In this document: piece by piece, positions 52,537 through 61,291 of the stretch
How positions within the stretch are numbered: the stretch's first letter is position 1
Layout: every line of letters starts with the position of its first letter
Origin: JBCCMA01 sp045107005
GTDB lineage: Bacteria; Pseudomonadota; Gammaproteobacteria; Steroidobacterales; JBCCMA01
NCBI GenBank assembly: GCA_045107005.1
Contig: JBGCFP010000018.1
Coordinates: forward strand, 1-64,000
Direction of reading: 5' to 3'
DNA: 64,000 bases
The notes under the pieces: model-generated
The model's database searches: none
Seen by the model: only the letters and a program-made list of their open reading frames with translations
Told to the model about the DNA's origin: nothing
Translations under genes and position numbers: made by a program

Positions 52537-53345
52537 ACAAAATTGAGAGCGGTGATGTCGCCTACCTCGGCATTTCCAGCGACAGTAATTCCTCTTTCAT
52601 GCGTGGCGCAGCGCAAGGCCCGGCAAAAGTTCGCGAGGTGCTGCACAACGGGGCGTCAGGACTGACCGATGAGCAAGCACGCCCGGCCGTTAACGATCCG
52701 AGGTTCAAGGATCAGGGTGATCACATCATCGGTGACAGCGCCGAAGATTATCTGGCGATCGAATATCTCTACACGCCCTTGCTCGAGCAGGGCGCACGCC
52801 CGCTCACCGTAGGCGGCGACCACGCCATCACCTACCCGATTCTTCGCGCGTTCGCCAAACACCACGGACCGTTGAATGTTCTGCATTTTGATGCGCACGC
52901 CGATCTGTATGACACGTTTGAGGGCAACCGGCTGTCGCACGCGTGTCCGTTCGCCCGAATCATGGAAGAGGGCCTGGCGAAGCGATTGGTGCAAGTGGGC
53001 ATCCGTAGCGTCAATGACCATCTTATGCAGCAGATTGAGCGCTTCGACGTCGAACTGCACGCCATGCACGATTTCGACGCCTCGCGCGTGCCGGTGCTGT
53101 TCGACGGGCCAACCTACATCAGTTTCGATCTGGACGGCCTGGATCCGGCGTACGCGCCCGGCGTCTCGCACCACGAACCGGGTGGCCTGACAACGCGTGA
53201 ATGCCTCAGTATCATTCAGAATCTGCGCGCCGAGTGCGTGGGCGCCGATGTGGTTGAACTTAATCCGCGACGCGACGTAAATGACATGACGGCGATGGTG
53301 GCGGCCAAGCTGGTTCGCGAGCTGTGCAGCAAACTGTACCGCTGA
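52533..53345 (+). CDS. Arginase/agmatinase-family ureohydrolase
   Basis: This 270-residue manganese enzyme has all metal-ligand motifs: VGGDHAITYPI, HFDAHADLYDTF and SFDLDGLDPAYAPGVS. The family includes arginase, agmatinase, guanidinobutyrase and formimidoylglutamase. The last of these could feed histidine breakdown, but the hut locus here already has HutF and the formylglutamate route, so agmatinase-like activity is more probable. GTG 52533 overlaps the pqiA-like stop (GTGA). Substrate cannot be fixed from sequence. Confidence 0.85.
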   Translation: MNKIESGDVAYLGISSDSNSSFMRGAAQGPAKVREVLHNGASGLTDEQARPAVNDPRFKDQGDHIIGDSAEDYLAIEYLYTPLLEQGARPLTVGGDHAITYPILRAFAKHHGPLNVLHFDAHADLYDTFEGNRLSHACPFARIMEEGLAKRLVQVGIRSVNDHLMQQIERFDVELHAMHDFDASRVPVLFDGPTYISFDLDGLDPAYAPGVSHHEPGGLTTRECLSIIQNLRAECVGADVVELNPRRDVNDMTAMVAAKLVRELCSKLYR

Positions 53346-53498
53346 GGCCACGTATTTCGCTCGTTTTGATTCATATGAGCGCAACACGACCGATGACAGC
53401 GCTCGACATTTTCAATTTAGACTGAATGTCATAATCTTTAAGAAAGTCACGGATCTATAACATTATGGTAGATATACGGAAATTCTCGTATTTTTCCG
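53346..53498. other. AT-rich intergenic region upstream of the protease
   Basis: This region is clearly more AT-rich than the neighbouring genes and contains no coding frame that I can support. It has a weak stem-loop (ACGGAAA at 53476-53482 with TTTCCGT at 53493-53499). It might hold activator sites for the protease promoter that follows. Confidence 0.4.
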
Positions 53499-53527
53499 TT
53501 GACGCCCTCCTCCGAGCACTCTATTTT
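53499..53527 (+). promoter_or_regulatory. Sigma70-type promoter for the protease
   Basis: TTGACG (53499-53504) and TATTTT (53522-53527) are 17 bases apart, giving a transcription start near 53532-53536 and a leader of about 145 bases. Good match to consensus and well placed upstream of the secreted protease. Confidence 0.6.
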
Positions 53528-53529
53528 TA

Positions 53530-53600
53530 TTGAAAACGGCAATCCGTTCTCAAGCGGAGAGCCGAATAAAAGATAACCCGGAACCCACCGGGGTTTTCAA
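53530..53600 (+). promoter_or_regulatory. Three-stem structured leader RNA candidate
   Basis: The region can fold as a three-way junction. P1: TTGAAAAC (53530-53537) with GTTTTCAA (53593-53600), a perfect 8-base stem. P2: GGC/GCC and TCCG/CGGA (53538-53563) with an AA/GA internal loop and an 8-base apical loop. P3: CCCGG (53577-53581) with CCGGG (53588-53592). P1 directly adjoins P2 and P3. It does not match a riboswitch family I know. The start of P1 lies close to the predicted transcription start, so part of it depends on the exact start. Confidence 0.45.
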
Positions 53601-53678
53601 ACGATGATGATTCACAAGTTGCCCGTGACGGCAGCCGTGGCGTCTACGACTCAAAAATAAGGTACGGGGGTACAACGA

Positions 53679-56600
53679 ATGCAACGACATAGGGATGTTC
53701 CCAAGCGCAGTCTGCTGACTAAGACCGCGACAACCATGGTGAGCGGACTGCTCATCGCTGCAGCGGGTTCTGCCGCAGCAGAAGGCGCGGCACTGACGCC
53801 GTCGCTCGATAACGCACTTCCGGGTGTGCTGACGAGCGAACAGGGCTTTGGCAAGGAAGGCAACACGGCCACCTACCTGGTTCTGCTCAACGACGCACCG
53901 GTTTCCATGTACGAGGGCGGCACCCGCTCGATGGCGGCAACCAGCCTCGCCATCACCGGTGGTGACAAGCTCGATACACGTTCCGACGCTTCGCAAACTT
54001 ATGCACGCCATCTGCGCGGCGAACAGGACCGCGTCCTGGGTCAGCTGCGTGCCGGCGAGCCGGTCCATCGCTATGTCTTTGGCATGAACGGTTTTGCCCT
54101 GCGCATGTCCGCTGCGGACGCCGCAGCGGCGGCCAAAATGCCGGGCGTTAAATCCGTCCAGCGTGACATGGCCTATGAACTCACCTCAGATCGCGGCCCG
54201 CTGCTCATCGGCGCACCGTCAATCTGGGAAGGCACCGCCACGGGCGTGTCGGCTGAAGGTGAAGGCATGGTCGTCGGCATCATGGACAGCGGCATCAACC
54301 AGGGCCACCCCTCGTTTGCCGAAGTCGGTGGTGACGGTTACGGCGCGAACGGCGAATACGCGGACACCAACCCGTTTGGTGCCGGTAACTTTGCTGGTGG
54401 CGATCGTGACGACTGCGTGAACGCCAACTTCCCCGGCCTGTGTAACAACAAGCTGATCGGTTCGCACTCGTTCATCGATGCCTGGGACGGTATCGATCAG
54501 TACGCGCCACCCGAAGATCCCGTGTCGAAAGACACCGACGGTCACGGTACGCACGTTGCAAGTACCGCTGCCGGTAACCGCATTCCTGACGCACCACTGA
54601 CCGATGCCGACGGCAACGATTCAGGCGTGTCGCTGGGCACCGTGTCGGGTGTAGCACCGCACGCGCACATTATCGCGTACAAGGTTTGCGCTCCTTCTTG
54701 TTTTGCCTCTGACATCGCCGCAGCGATCGATCAGGCGATCCTCGACGGCGCCGACTCGCTGAACCACTCGATTGGCGCTGCCGGTGGCAGCCCGTGGGCG
54801 GACTTCAAGTCGCTGGCGTTTAAAGGCGCACGTGCCGCGGGCATCATGCTGCAAAACTCGGCCGGTAACTCCGGTCCTGACGCCGGTTCTGCCGGACGCA
54901 TCAACAGCTCGCCTTGGGCGACCGGTGTTGCAGCCAGCACGCACGATCGTTCGTTCCCCGAAAAGGCACTCGAAAGCCTGACCGGTGGCGATACGGCAGC
55001 TCCTGCAGATTTGATCGGCCGCTCGGTGACCGCAGAGTTCGCTGGACCCATCGTCTACGCCGGTGATTTCCCGGTCGGTGCACCTGGTGATACCAACTTT
55101 GATCAGCCGGAACAGTGCCTCGAGGCATTCCCGCCCGGTACGTTTACCGCCGATCAGATTGTCGTTTGCGATCGTGGTGCGATTGCCCGTGTGCAAAAAG
55201 CACGCAACGTGCGCGACGGCGGTGCCGGTGCCATGGTCCTGGCCAACATCCAGGGCGGTGCAACCAGCACCAACGACGACGTCCACGTGATTCCTGCGAT
55301 TCACATCAATGCCGATGACGGCGATGCGCTGCGCGCCTGGCTGTCCAGCGGTGCGGACCACAGCGGTTCCATCACCGCGACCGGTGATGTGGTTGCCGAC
55401 CCGTCGGTAGCTGACGCACTCGCAGGCTTTAGCTCGCGCGGGCCTTACACGGGCTTTGACTTCCTGTCACCGCACGTCGCTGCACCAGGCTCGGCCATCT
55501 ACGCTGCCGGCGCCGACCTGCAGTTTGAGCATCAAGGTGTCGGTAACGACGCGCCGTCGGTCACTGGCGAATGGGGAATCATCTCCGGTACGTCGATGGC
55601 CAGTCCGCACGCTACCGGCGCCGCCACGCTGCTCAAGCAGCTGCGTCCTGAGCTGACCGCTGCCGAAGTGGCATCGATCCTCATGACCACCGGCGTCACC
55701 GACATGCGTAAAGAAGACAACGTAACGCCCGCCGACGTGTTCGACTTCGGTGGCGGTCGCGTTGATCTGGACGCGGCGTCACGCGCTGCACTGTCACTGG
55801 ACGAAACCATCGCCAACTTCGATGCGGCCGATCCGGCTCTGGGCGGTGATCCAGCTCGTTTGAACGTTGCTCACCTGGTGTCCAACACCTGCGTGCTCAA
55901 CTGCGAGTGGACGCGTACGGTCACGAACGTCAGTGCAGACACGGTCGATTACACCACCAGCGGCGTTGCCGCTGACGGCATGATCATCAATGTCTCACCC
56001 GCTTCGTTCTCGCTGGCACCCGGTGCCACGCAGGCACTGACCATCGCCGCAGACACCACGCTGGCAGACGCCGGCTGGAACTTCGGTGAAGTGGTTCTGA
56101 CCCCGGCTGTGTCATCGCGCGGTGCGGCAGCTCTGCCTGAGCAGCACATCCCGGTCGCGGCCTTGTTTACCACGGCTACCAACGAAGGCATTTTCACCAA
56201 AGCCGTAAGCGACGGTGAAGCCAGCGACGGCCAGACCATCACCTACGAACTCAATCTGACCAACGTGGCTCAGACCGAGTCGTACGTGCTGAGTGATCCA
56301 CTGCCGGCAAACACCCAGTACGTGGAAGGTTCCGCTTCGGTCACCATCGACGGCGGCACCGAGATTGCACCGTTCGCTCTGGACGGCGGCACGCTGACCT
56401 GGGCAGGTACGCTGGACACTGGCGGCATCAATGTCGTCGGCGATCCGTTCCCACCAGCGGGTTCACCGTTTGGTTACGTGGACCTGGCAAACTTCGTCGC
56501 ACCTTTGGGCTGCAGCACGGTTTGTGATGACACGTCGATCACGCTGAACGGCCTGCCTTCGTTTACGTTTGCAGGTAGCAGCTACACCGACATCATCATC

Positions 56601-57488
56601 AGCTCGAACGGCTTCATTATCGCCGGCACCGACGCTGATCAGGCTTTCGCCAATGCTAACCAGCAGATGCCCGATCCGGCTGCGCCGAACACGGTTATCG
56701 CGCCATTCTGGACCGATCTTGATCTGGACGGCACCAACCCGGATGACACCGGCGCTGGCAACATCTACGCCGGTGCGTTCAACGGCGGTCAGTTCATCGT
56801 CATTGAATGGCAGGGCGTCGAAGTCTGGAACGAGCCAGGCGTGACCTACACCTTCCAGATTCAGATCGGTACCGATTCGGCACCGGCTGCTTCCCAAGGT
56901 GTGTGGATGGTCTACAACGCGTTGCCAACGATTCCGGCAGCACTGACGGTTGGCGCAGAAAGCGGCGGCGGTCTGTTTGGCGACAACTACTACTACAACG
57001 GTGACGGCACGGCGCCAATCACTGGCGACGAAGGCGACGTTCGCGTCGACTCGGCTGCTGGCGGTACGGCGGTCTTCACGTTCGACGTAACGGTTGACGG
57101 TGCCATCGGCGACAGCGCTCTGAACATTGCCACCGTGAGCAGTGGTGATCTCGAAGAGACCGCCATCGCTGTAACCGGCATTGCGTTCATCGACGGTGAC
57201 GAAGATGGTGTTGAAGACTTTGAAGACAACTGCCTGGCCGCTTCGAATGCCAGCCAGTGCGACAGTGACACCGACGGTTTCGGTAACCACTGTGACGCTG
57301 ACTTCAACGACGACGGTTTCGTTAACTTCGCCGATCTCGGATTGCTGCGTGTTGGCTTCATGGGTGCAAGCGACGCACCGGAGTACAACGAGCTTGATCT
57401 GAACTGCGATGGTGCCGTCAACGCTGGCGACCTCGGCGCATTCAAAACCATGTTTGGGTCCGCTCCGGGTCCGAGCGCAAACGAATAA
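53679..57488 (+). CDS. Secreted subtilisin-like protease with dockerin module
   Basis: This 1269-residue S8 serine protease has a long signal peptide (about 1-34), an I9-type inhibitor propeptide (about 60-165), and a catalytic domain with Asp203 (IMDSGIN), His289 (DGHGTHVAS) and Ser639 (GTSMASPHATG). A protease-associated insert lies at about 445-575. Beta-sandwich domains, including a DUF11-like one (about 840-920), follow. The tail has a calcium repeat (DGDEDGVEDFEDNC) and two dockerin repeats (DFNDDGFVNFADLGLLR, DLNCDGAVNAGDLGAFK), ending PGPSANE. It is followed 16 bases later by a cohesin-like gene. A TACGGGGG stretch precedes the ATG. Confidence 0.94.
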   Translation: MQRHRDVPKRSLLTKTATTMVSGLLIAAAGSAAAEGAALTPSLDNALPGVLTSEQGFGKEGNTATYLVLLNDAPVSMYEGGTRSMAATSLAITGGDKLDTRSDASQTYARHLRGEQDRVLGQLRAGEPVHRYVFGMNGFALRMSAADAAAAAKMPGVKSVQRDMAYELTSDRGPLLIGAPSIWEGTATGVSAEGEGMVVGIMDSGINQGHPSFAEVGGDGYGANGEYADTNPFGAGNFAGGDRDDCVNANFPGLCNNKLIGSHSFIDAWDGIDQYAPPEDPVSKDTDGHGTHVASTAAGNRIPDAPLTDADGNDSGVSLGTVSGVAPHAHIIAYKVCAPSCFASDIAAAIDQAILDGADSLNHSIGAAGGSPWADFKSLAFKGARAAGIMLQNSAGNSGPDAGSAGRINSSPWATGVAASTHDRSFPEKALESLTGGDTAAPADLIGRSVTAEFAGPIVYAGDFPVGAPGDTNFDQPEQCLEAFPPGTFTADQIVVCDRGAIARVQKARNVRDGGAGAMVLANIQGGATSTNDDVHVIPAIHINADDGDALRAWLSSGADHSGSITATGDVVADPSVADALAGFSSRGPYTGFDFLSPHVAAPGSAIYAAGADLQFEHQGVGNDAPSVTGEWGIISGTSMASPHATGAATLLKQLRPELTAAEVASILMTTGVTDMRKEDNVTPADVFDFGGGRVDLDAASRAALSLDETIANFDAADPALGGDPARLNVAHLVSNTCVLNCEWTRTVTNVSADTVDYTTSGVAADGMIINVSPASFSLAPGATQALTIAADTTLADAGWNFGEVVLTPAVSSRGAAALPEQHIPVAALFTTATNEGIFTKAVSDGEASDGQTITYELNLTNVAQTESYVLSDPLPANTQYVEGSASVTIDGGTEIAPFALDGGTLTWAGTLDTGGINVVGDPFPPAGSPFGYVDLANFVAPLGCSTVCDDTSITLNGLPSFTFAGSSYTDIIISSNGFIIAGTDADQAFANANQQMPDPAAPNTVIAPFWTDLDLDGTNPDDTGAGNIYAGAFNGGQFIVIEWQGVEVWNEPGVTYTFQIQIGTDSAPAASQGVWMVYNALPTIPAALTVGAESGGGLFGDNYYYNGDGTAPITGDEGDVRVDSAAGGTAVFTFDVTVDGAIGDSALNIATVSSGDLEETAIAVTGIAFIDGDEDGVEDFEDNCLAASNASQCDSDTDGFGNHCDADFNDDGFVNFADLGLLRVGFMGASDAPEYNELDLNCDGAVNAGDLGAFKTMFGSAPGPSANE

Positions 57489-57504
57489 CAGGGGATATTG
57501 GTAA

Positions 57505-58113
57505 ATGAAACTCAAGACCTTGAAAGGTACCGTTGCTGCGCTGGCCGTCGGCCTTCTCAGTCACGGTGCGTTCGCGAACGTCATTTCGCTGACTCCTCTG
57601 ACGCAAACTCAAACCCTCGATGAGGGCACGAAGTTTATCGTTGAACTACGTATGGATTTCCTGCAGGAAACCGTGGGCGGATCGTTTGATCTGTTTTACA
57701 ACACGGAAGTGCTGGACTTCATGCAGTTCACCTACGATGCCGACTTTCTGGCCAACGTCGTTGACCCAGCGTTCCTGTTGACGCCGGACAACTGCGAAGT
57801 GGACGGTTCGGTAAACGGCGGTTGCGAAGTCGGCGATGCGGAAGTCAATGCGATTGGCTTTGGCAACTTCGACGGCATCATCGGTAGCTACGTCATTGGA
57901 CAGTTCATCTTCGGCACGCGCGAAGAAGGCCTGGCCACGTTTGAACTGGCAAGCTCGGATTCACCGTTTGGCGGCTTCATCTCGGCGGCTAACGCTGGCG
58001 AGATGGACGTGGTCTTCAACGGCGCTGCTGTGCTAGTGGTTCCGATCCCGGGTGCGGTCTGGCTGATGCTGGGCGGACTGGGTGTTCTGGGACGTTTTCG
58101 CCGCAAAGCCTAA
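57505..58113 (+). CDS. Cohesin-like secreted protein with VPxPx sorting tail
   Basis: This 202-residue protein has a signal peptide (1-24, ending AFAN). Residues about 30-176 read as a cohesin-type beta sandwich: TLDEGTKFIVELRMDFLQETVGGSFDLFYN (two parts), VLDFMQFTYDADFL, then YVIGQFIFGTREEGLATFELA and GEMDVVFNGAAVLVV. The last 25 residues are a C-terminal sorting signal: VPIPGAVWLM, helix, then RFRRKA. It is expected to sit in or on the membrane and hold dockerin proteins. It directly follows the dockerin protease, in the same transcript, with GGGGATATTGG as the ribosome site. The cohesin call is from pattern only. Confidence 0.75.
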   Translation: MKLKTLKGTVAALAVGLLSHGAFANVISLTPLTQTQTLDEGTKFIVELRMDFLQETVGGSFDLFYNTEVLDFMQFTYDADFLANVVDPAFLLTPDNCEVDGSVNGGCEVGDAEVNAIGFGNFDGIIGSYVIGQFIFGTREEGLATFELASSDSPFGGFISAANAGEMDVVFNGAAVLVVPIPGAVWLMLGGLGVLGRFRRKA

Positions 58114-58164
58114 GCGCTTGAACCTCGCAGGCGGCTGAAACGCCGTCTGCGACACGTTAATGAG

Positions 58165-58198
58165 AAACCCCGTCAGCAATGGCGGGGTTTTTCTTTTT
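58165..58198 (+). terminator. Intrinsic terminator after the cohesin-like gene
   Basis: AAACCCCG (58165-58172) pairs with CGGGGTTT (58183-58190), an 8-base stem with a 10-base loop, followed by a T-rich stretch to 58198. It ends the protease-cohesin transcript. Confidence 0.88.
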
Positions 58199-58240
58199 CC
58201 GGGATTGGAAAAATGCCGGGCGCTAGGCGACACTGCCTTG

Positions 58241-59656
58241 ATGCGATCCAAATGCCTTGCCCTGCTCCTCACCGTATTGATGCTCGCTGGCTGTGGCGGC
58301 AGTTCGTCACTGCGGCCCGACCTGGTGCGCCTGTACGCGAACCAAACCGGCACAGCGCTGCCGCCGCCGCTGATTGTCATTCACGGCGTTCTGGGCGGAC
58401 GGCTTTACGATCCCGCAACGGAGCAGGAGGTCTGGCCGGGTAAGCTGCGTCGCGTCGTGTTCGACGACTACGCGTATCTAAAACTCGACATCAACGCCGA
58501 GACGCTCGACCCCGAGCCCAGCACGTTTGAAGTCTCAGGCATTACCGACCGTGCGGCCGGGCGTGATTTTTACGCGCAGATTCTGACGACGCTCGAAAAC
58601 GTCGGCGGCTACGTACGCACCAAGCCCGGCACCGCCGTCACCGGCAAACCAACCAAGCGCTTCTATATTTACGCCTACGACTGGCGCCAGGACAACGTGG
58701 ATTCAGCGCGCGGGCTCGACGCGCTGGTCGAGCAAATTCGCCGCGACTACAACGATCCGGGGCTGCGCGTCGACGTCGTGGCGCACAGCATGGGCGGCTT
58801 GATCACGCGCTACTTCATTCGCTACGGCACCACCGACGTGCTCAACGGCAACGATTTCCCCGTAGTGTATGAAGGCGACAAAAAAATACGTCGCGCCATT
58901 TTGCTGGGCACGCCCAACCTCGGTTCCATCGCCGGCCTGGACACGCTGCTCAACGGACATCGCATCGGGTTAGGTCGCCTGGCGCCCGAGATCATCGCAA
59001 CGTTTCCGAGCGCCTACCAGGTGCTGCCGCACGCGTTGCGCGACTGGTTGGTGGGCAGCGACGGCAAACCGGTGGAGTGGTACCAAGATCCGGACGGCAA
59101 GGTGCAACAGGTCGATCAGTTTGATATTGACTGGTGGCGCGATCATCAGCTGTCCATTTTTGATCCGGCCGTGCGCGAACGCATCATCAAGCAGGCGCCT
59201 GACCGTGAGCAAGGCGAAGCCCATTTCGAACGGATGACGCGCTATTTTGAAACCCACCTGGAGCGCGGCCGGCGTTTCAGCTGGTCATTGACCGTGCCCG
59301 CGCCGCACATCGAGCAGCGCTACGCGGTGTTTGGCGGCAGCTGTCATTTGACGCACGCGCGCGGGCTAATGGAGGAAATCGACGAGCGTTTTCGCATCCG
59401 CTTTGATCCGCGCGACGTGGTAAGCCGCCAGCTGGGCGTCGACTACACGCGTCTTCTGCTCGAGCCCGGCGACGGCACCGTAACCAAGGCGTCACTGCTG
59501 GCAAGACAGATTCTTGACCCCACGGTTCGACGCCACCGCTACAGCTTTTTCCCACTCGACTACAGTATTTTTCTGTGCGAAGACCACACGCGGCTGACCG
59601 AGAACCCGAGTTTCCAGGATAACCTTCTCAACGCGTTGCTGAGCGCTGACACGTAA
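58241..59656 (+). CDS. LCAT-like alpha/beta hydrolase lipoprotein
   Basis: This 471-residue protein has a lipobox LAGC, so it is probably a lipoprotein. The catalytic domain fits lipases of the lecithin:cholesterol acyltransferase kind: PPLIVIHGVLGGRL near the start, the nucleophile motif VVAHSMGGLITRYF and LLGTPNLGSIAG, with later Asp and His (DGTVTKAS and CEDHTRLTE). It might hydrolyse lipids or act as an acyltransferase. ATG 58241 is used; it is the first codon of the signal, and the frame from 58160 reads through the terminator. Confidence 0.88.
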   Translation: MRSKCLALLLTVLMLAGCGGSSSLRPDLVRLYANQTGTALPPPLIVIHGVLGGRLYDPATEQEVWPGKLRRVVFDDYAYLKLDINAETLDPEPSTFEVSGITDRAAGRDFYAQILTTLENVGGYVRTKPGTAVTGKPTKRFYIYAYDWRQDNVDSARGLDALVEQIRRDYNDPGLRVDVVAHSMGGLITRYFIRYGTTDVLNGNDFPVVYEGDKKIRRAILLGTPNLGSIAGLDTLLNGHRIGLGRLAPEIIATFPSAYQVLPHALRDWLVGSDGKPVEWYQDPDGKVQQVDQFDIDWWRDHQLSIFDPAVRERIIKQAPDREQGEAHFERMTRYFETHLERGRRFSWSLTVPAPHIEQRYAVFGGSCHLTHARGLMEEIDERFRIRFDPRDVVSRQLGVDYTRLLLEPGDGTVTKASLLARQILDPTVRRHRYSFFPLDYSIFLCEDHTRLTENPSFQDNLLNALLSADT

Positions 59657-59851
59657 TATCACGATCACACCGCTGCCAGCGTTCTCGTTTTTCATCAGGA
59701 AGCATGTCGTGTCAGTTTGCGAAATCAAGAAAACCCTCAGCACAGCGCTCAGGGAGCACGGCAAGCCAGTCTGACACAACGTCTTTTTAACGATTGTTAC
59801 AAACCGACCCGGTTCCTTGCGAGCGACCCGTGCGCTATGCATGCTTTGCGC

Positions 59852-61291
59852 ATGACGGGCACTCAGCAAATGATTCGAGCAACGCTCTGTACCGCACTGA
59901 CGGCGGTACTGCTGTGCCCCGCGCACGCGTGGAAGCTCGAAGCGGCGAACTTTACGACACCAAGCACCTTTGGCGGCGGAACGTTCGTCACGGTGAATTT
60001 CCGGCAAACGTATCCAACGCCTCCTGTGGTTGTCGCCCTTGGCAGCAACCAGGGCGGTAACCCGGCCGACCTGCGCATCCGCAACGTGACGACCACCGGT
60101 TTCGACGTCGCACCAGTGGAACCGGCCAGTAATGACGGCCCGCATATCGCGATGAACAACTATTACATCGCCATGGAGACCGGTCAGTTCGCGTTGCCCG
60201 ACGGCACGCTGATCGAAGCGGGACGCGTGGATGTCAGCGCGTCGGTGTCAGGGGTCGGCGCGCCCGGCGCCTTACAAAGCGCATCGTTCGTCACAGCCTT
60301 TGCCAACCCGCCCGCCGTCCTGGCCGATCTGCAAACCATGAACAACGAGACCGGCTCGCCACCGGCGGCTCCGTCTATTGCGTTTCTGACGCCAGCCGTG
60401 GCCAACGTATCGAACACCGGCATGAGCCTGGGACTTGAGCGCAGCGAAATCCCCAACGGCAGCGTAACGGCCAGTGAAAGCATGGGCTACATTGCCATCG
60501 CTGCAGGAGCCGCCGGCACGTTGCTCGATAACACGGGCACGGGCGTGCGCTTCGAATCCATTCGTACCGGCAATGTTATCCGCGGTTGGAGCGATACTTG
60601 CGTCACGACCAACTACGCGACGCCGTTTGGTTCGGCGCCAGTGGTCGTTGCCACAAAAAACAGCCGCAACGAAACGGACGGCGGCTGGTTTCGGCGCTGC
60701 GCGTTTAACGCCAGCGGCATCGGTGTGGAAGTGGACGAAGATCAGGCCACGGACGGCGAACGCACGCACGTTGGCGAGCGCGCCGGCATCCTCGCCTTTG
60801 AACGCGACTTCGACGCCGATCTGCAGCCGGATCTGGTCGTGGTCAAACAAAGCACCGTACTGTCGGATCCGTTCAACAGCGCGAGCAACCCCAAGCGCCT
60901 CCCCGGTGCGCTGATCGAGTACCGGATTCTGGTGACCAACCAGGGCGACGGCGCAGCCGATCCTCGCAGTGTCGTACTCACCGACCCGCTGCCAGCGCAA
61001 ACGCGCATCGTCGCCAGCGACATCGCCGCGCCCGGCACTGGTCCGGTTGCGCTTATCGATGGCGCCACGAGCAGCGGACTGGCTCTATCGTTTGGCGGGC
61101 TTGGCAGCACTACCGATGATTTGCAGTTTTCCAACGACGGCGCGAGCAGCTTTATCTACTCGCCCGACCCTGACCCACTGGGGGACGACGCCGTCACTCA
61201 CCTGCGCGTCACGCCGAGCGGCATTTTTCGCGGGCGCATTGACGCGAATGCACCGTCGTTTGAACTGCGCTTCCGAACGCGAGTCGACTAG
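59852..61291 (+). CDS. Secreted MshQ-like/H-type lectin and DUF11 protein
   Basis: This 479-residue protein has a signal peptide (TLCTALTAVLLCPAHA, cleaved after AHA) and two similar beta-rich domains: residues about 30-125 (GGGTFVTVNFRQTYPTPPVVVALGS, PADLRIRNVTTTGFDVAPVEP) and about 175-330, resembling the H-type lectin/MshQ-like domains. A DUF11 domain (about 370-475, YRILVTNQGDGAADPRSVVLTDPLPAQTRI in parts) follows. It may bind surface or carbohydrate ligands. Three in-frame starts (59837, 59852, 59870) are possible; 59852 gives the best signal peptide. Confidence 0.75.
   Translation: MTGTQQMIRATLCTALTAVLLCPAHAWKLEAANFTTPSTFGGGTFVTVNFRQTYPTPPVVVALGSNQGGNPADLRIRNVTTTGFDVAPVEPASNDGPHIAMNNYYIAMETGQFALPDGTLIEAGRVDVSASVSGVGAPGALQSASFVTAFANPPAVLADLQTMNNETGSPPAAPSIAFLTPAVANVSNTGMSLGLERSEIPNGSVTASESMGYIAIAAGAAGTLLDNTGTGVRFESIRTGNVIRGWSDTCVTTNYATPFGSAPVVVATKNSRNETDGGWFRRCAFNASGIGVEVDEDQATDGERTHVGERAGILAFERDFDADLQPDLVVVKQSTVLSDPFNSASNPKRLPGALIEYRILVTNQGDGAADPRSVVLTDPLPAQTRIVASDIAAPGTGPVALIDGATSSGLALSFGGLGSTTDDLQFSNDGASSFIYSPDPDPLGDDAVTHLRVTPSGIFRGRIDANAPSFELRFRTRVD

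Noticed and set aside
52533..53345. Formimidoylglutamase as a second hut route
   Set aside because: The ureohydrolase gene is not in the hut transcripts, and the pathway is already complete through HutF and HutG, so it was called as family only.
53530..53600. c-di-GMP-I riboswitch
   Set aside because: The region lacks the GACGCAAAGCC segment and the other conserved joining bases; only GGCAAUCC is similar.
56463..57515. A 350-codon minus-strand frame opposite the subtilase C terminus
   Set aside because: It is opposite the calcium-binding repeats of the protease; its composition follows the mirrored codons and it has no recognisable domain.
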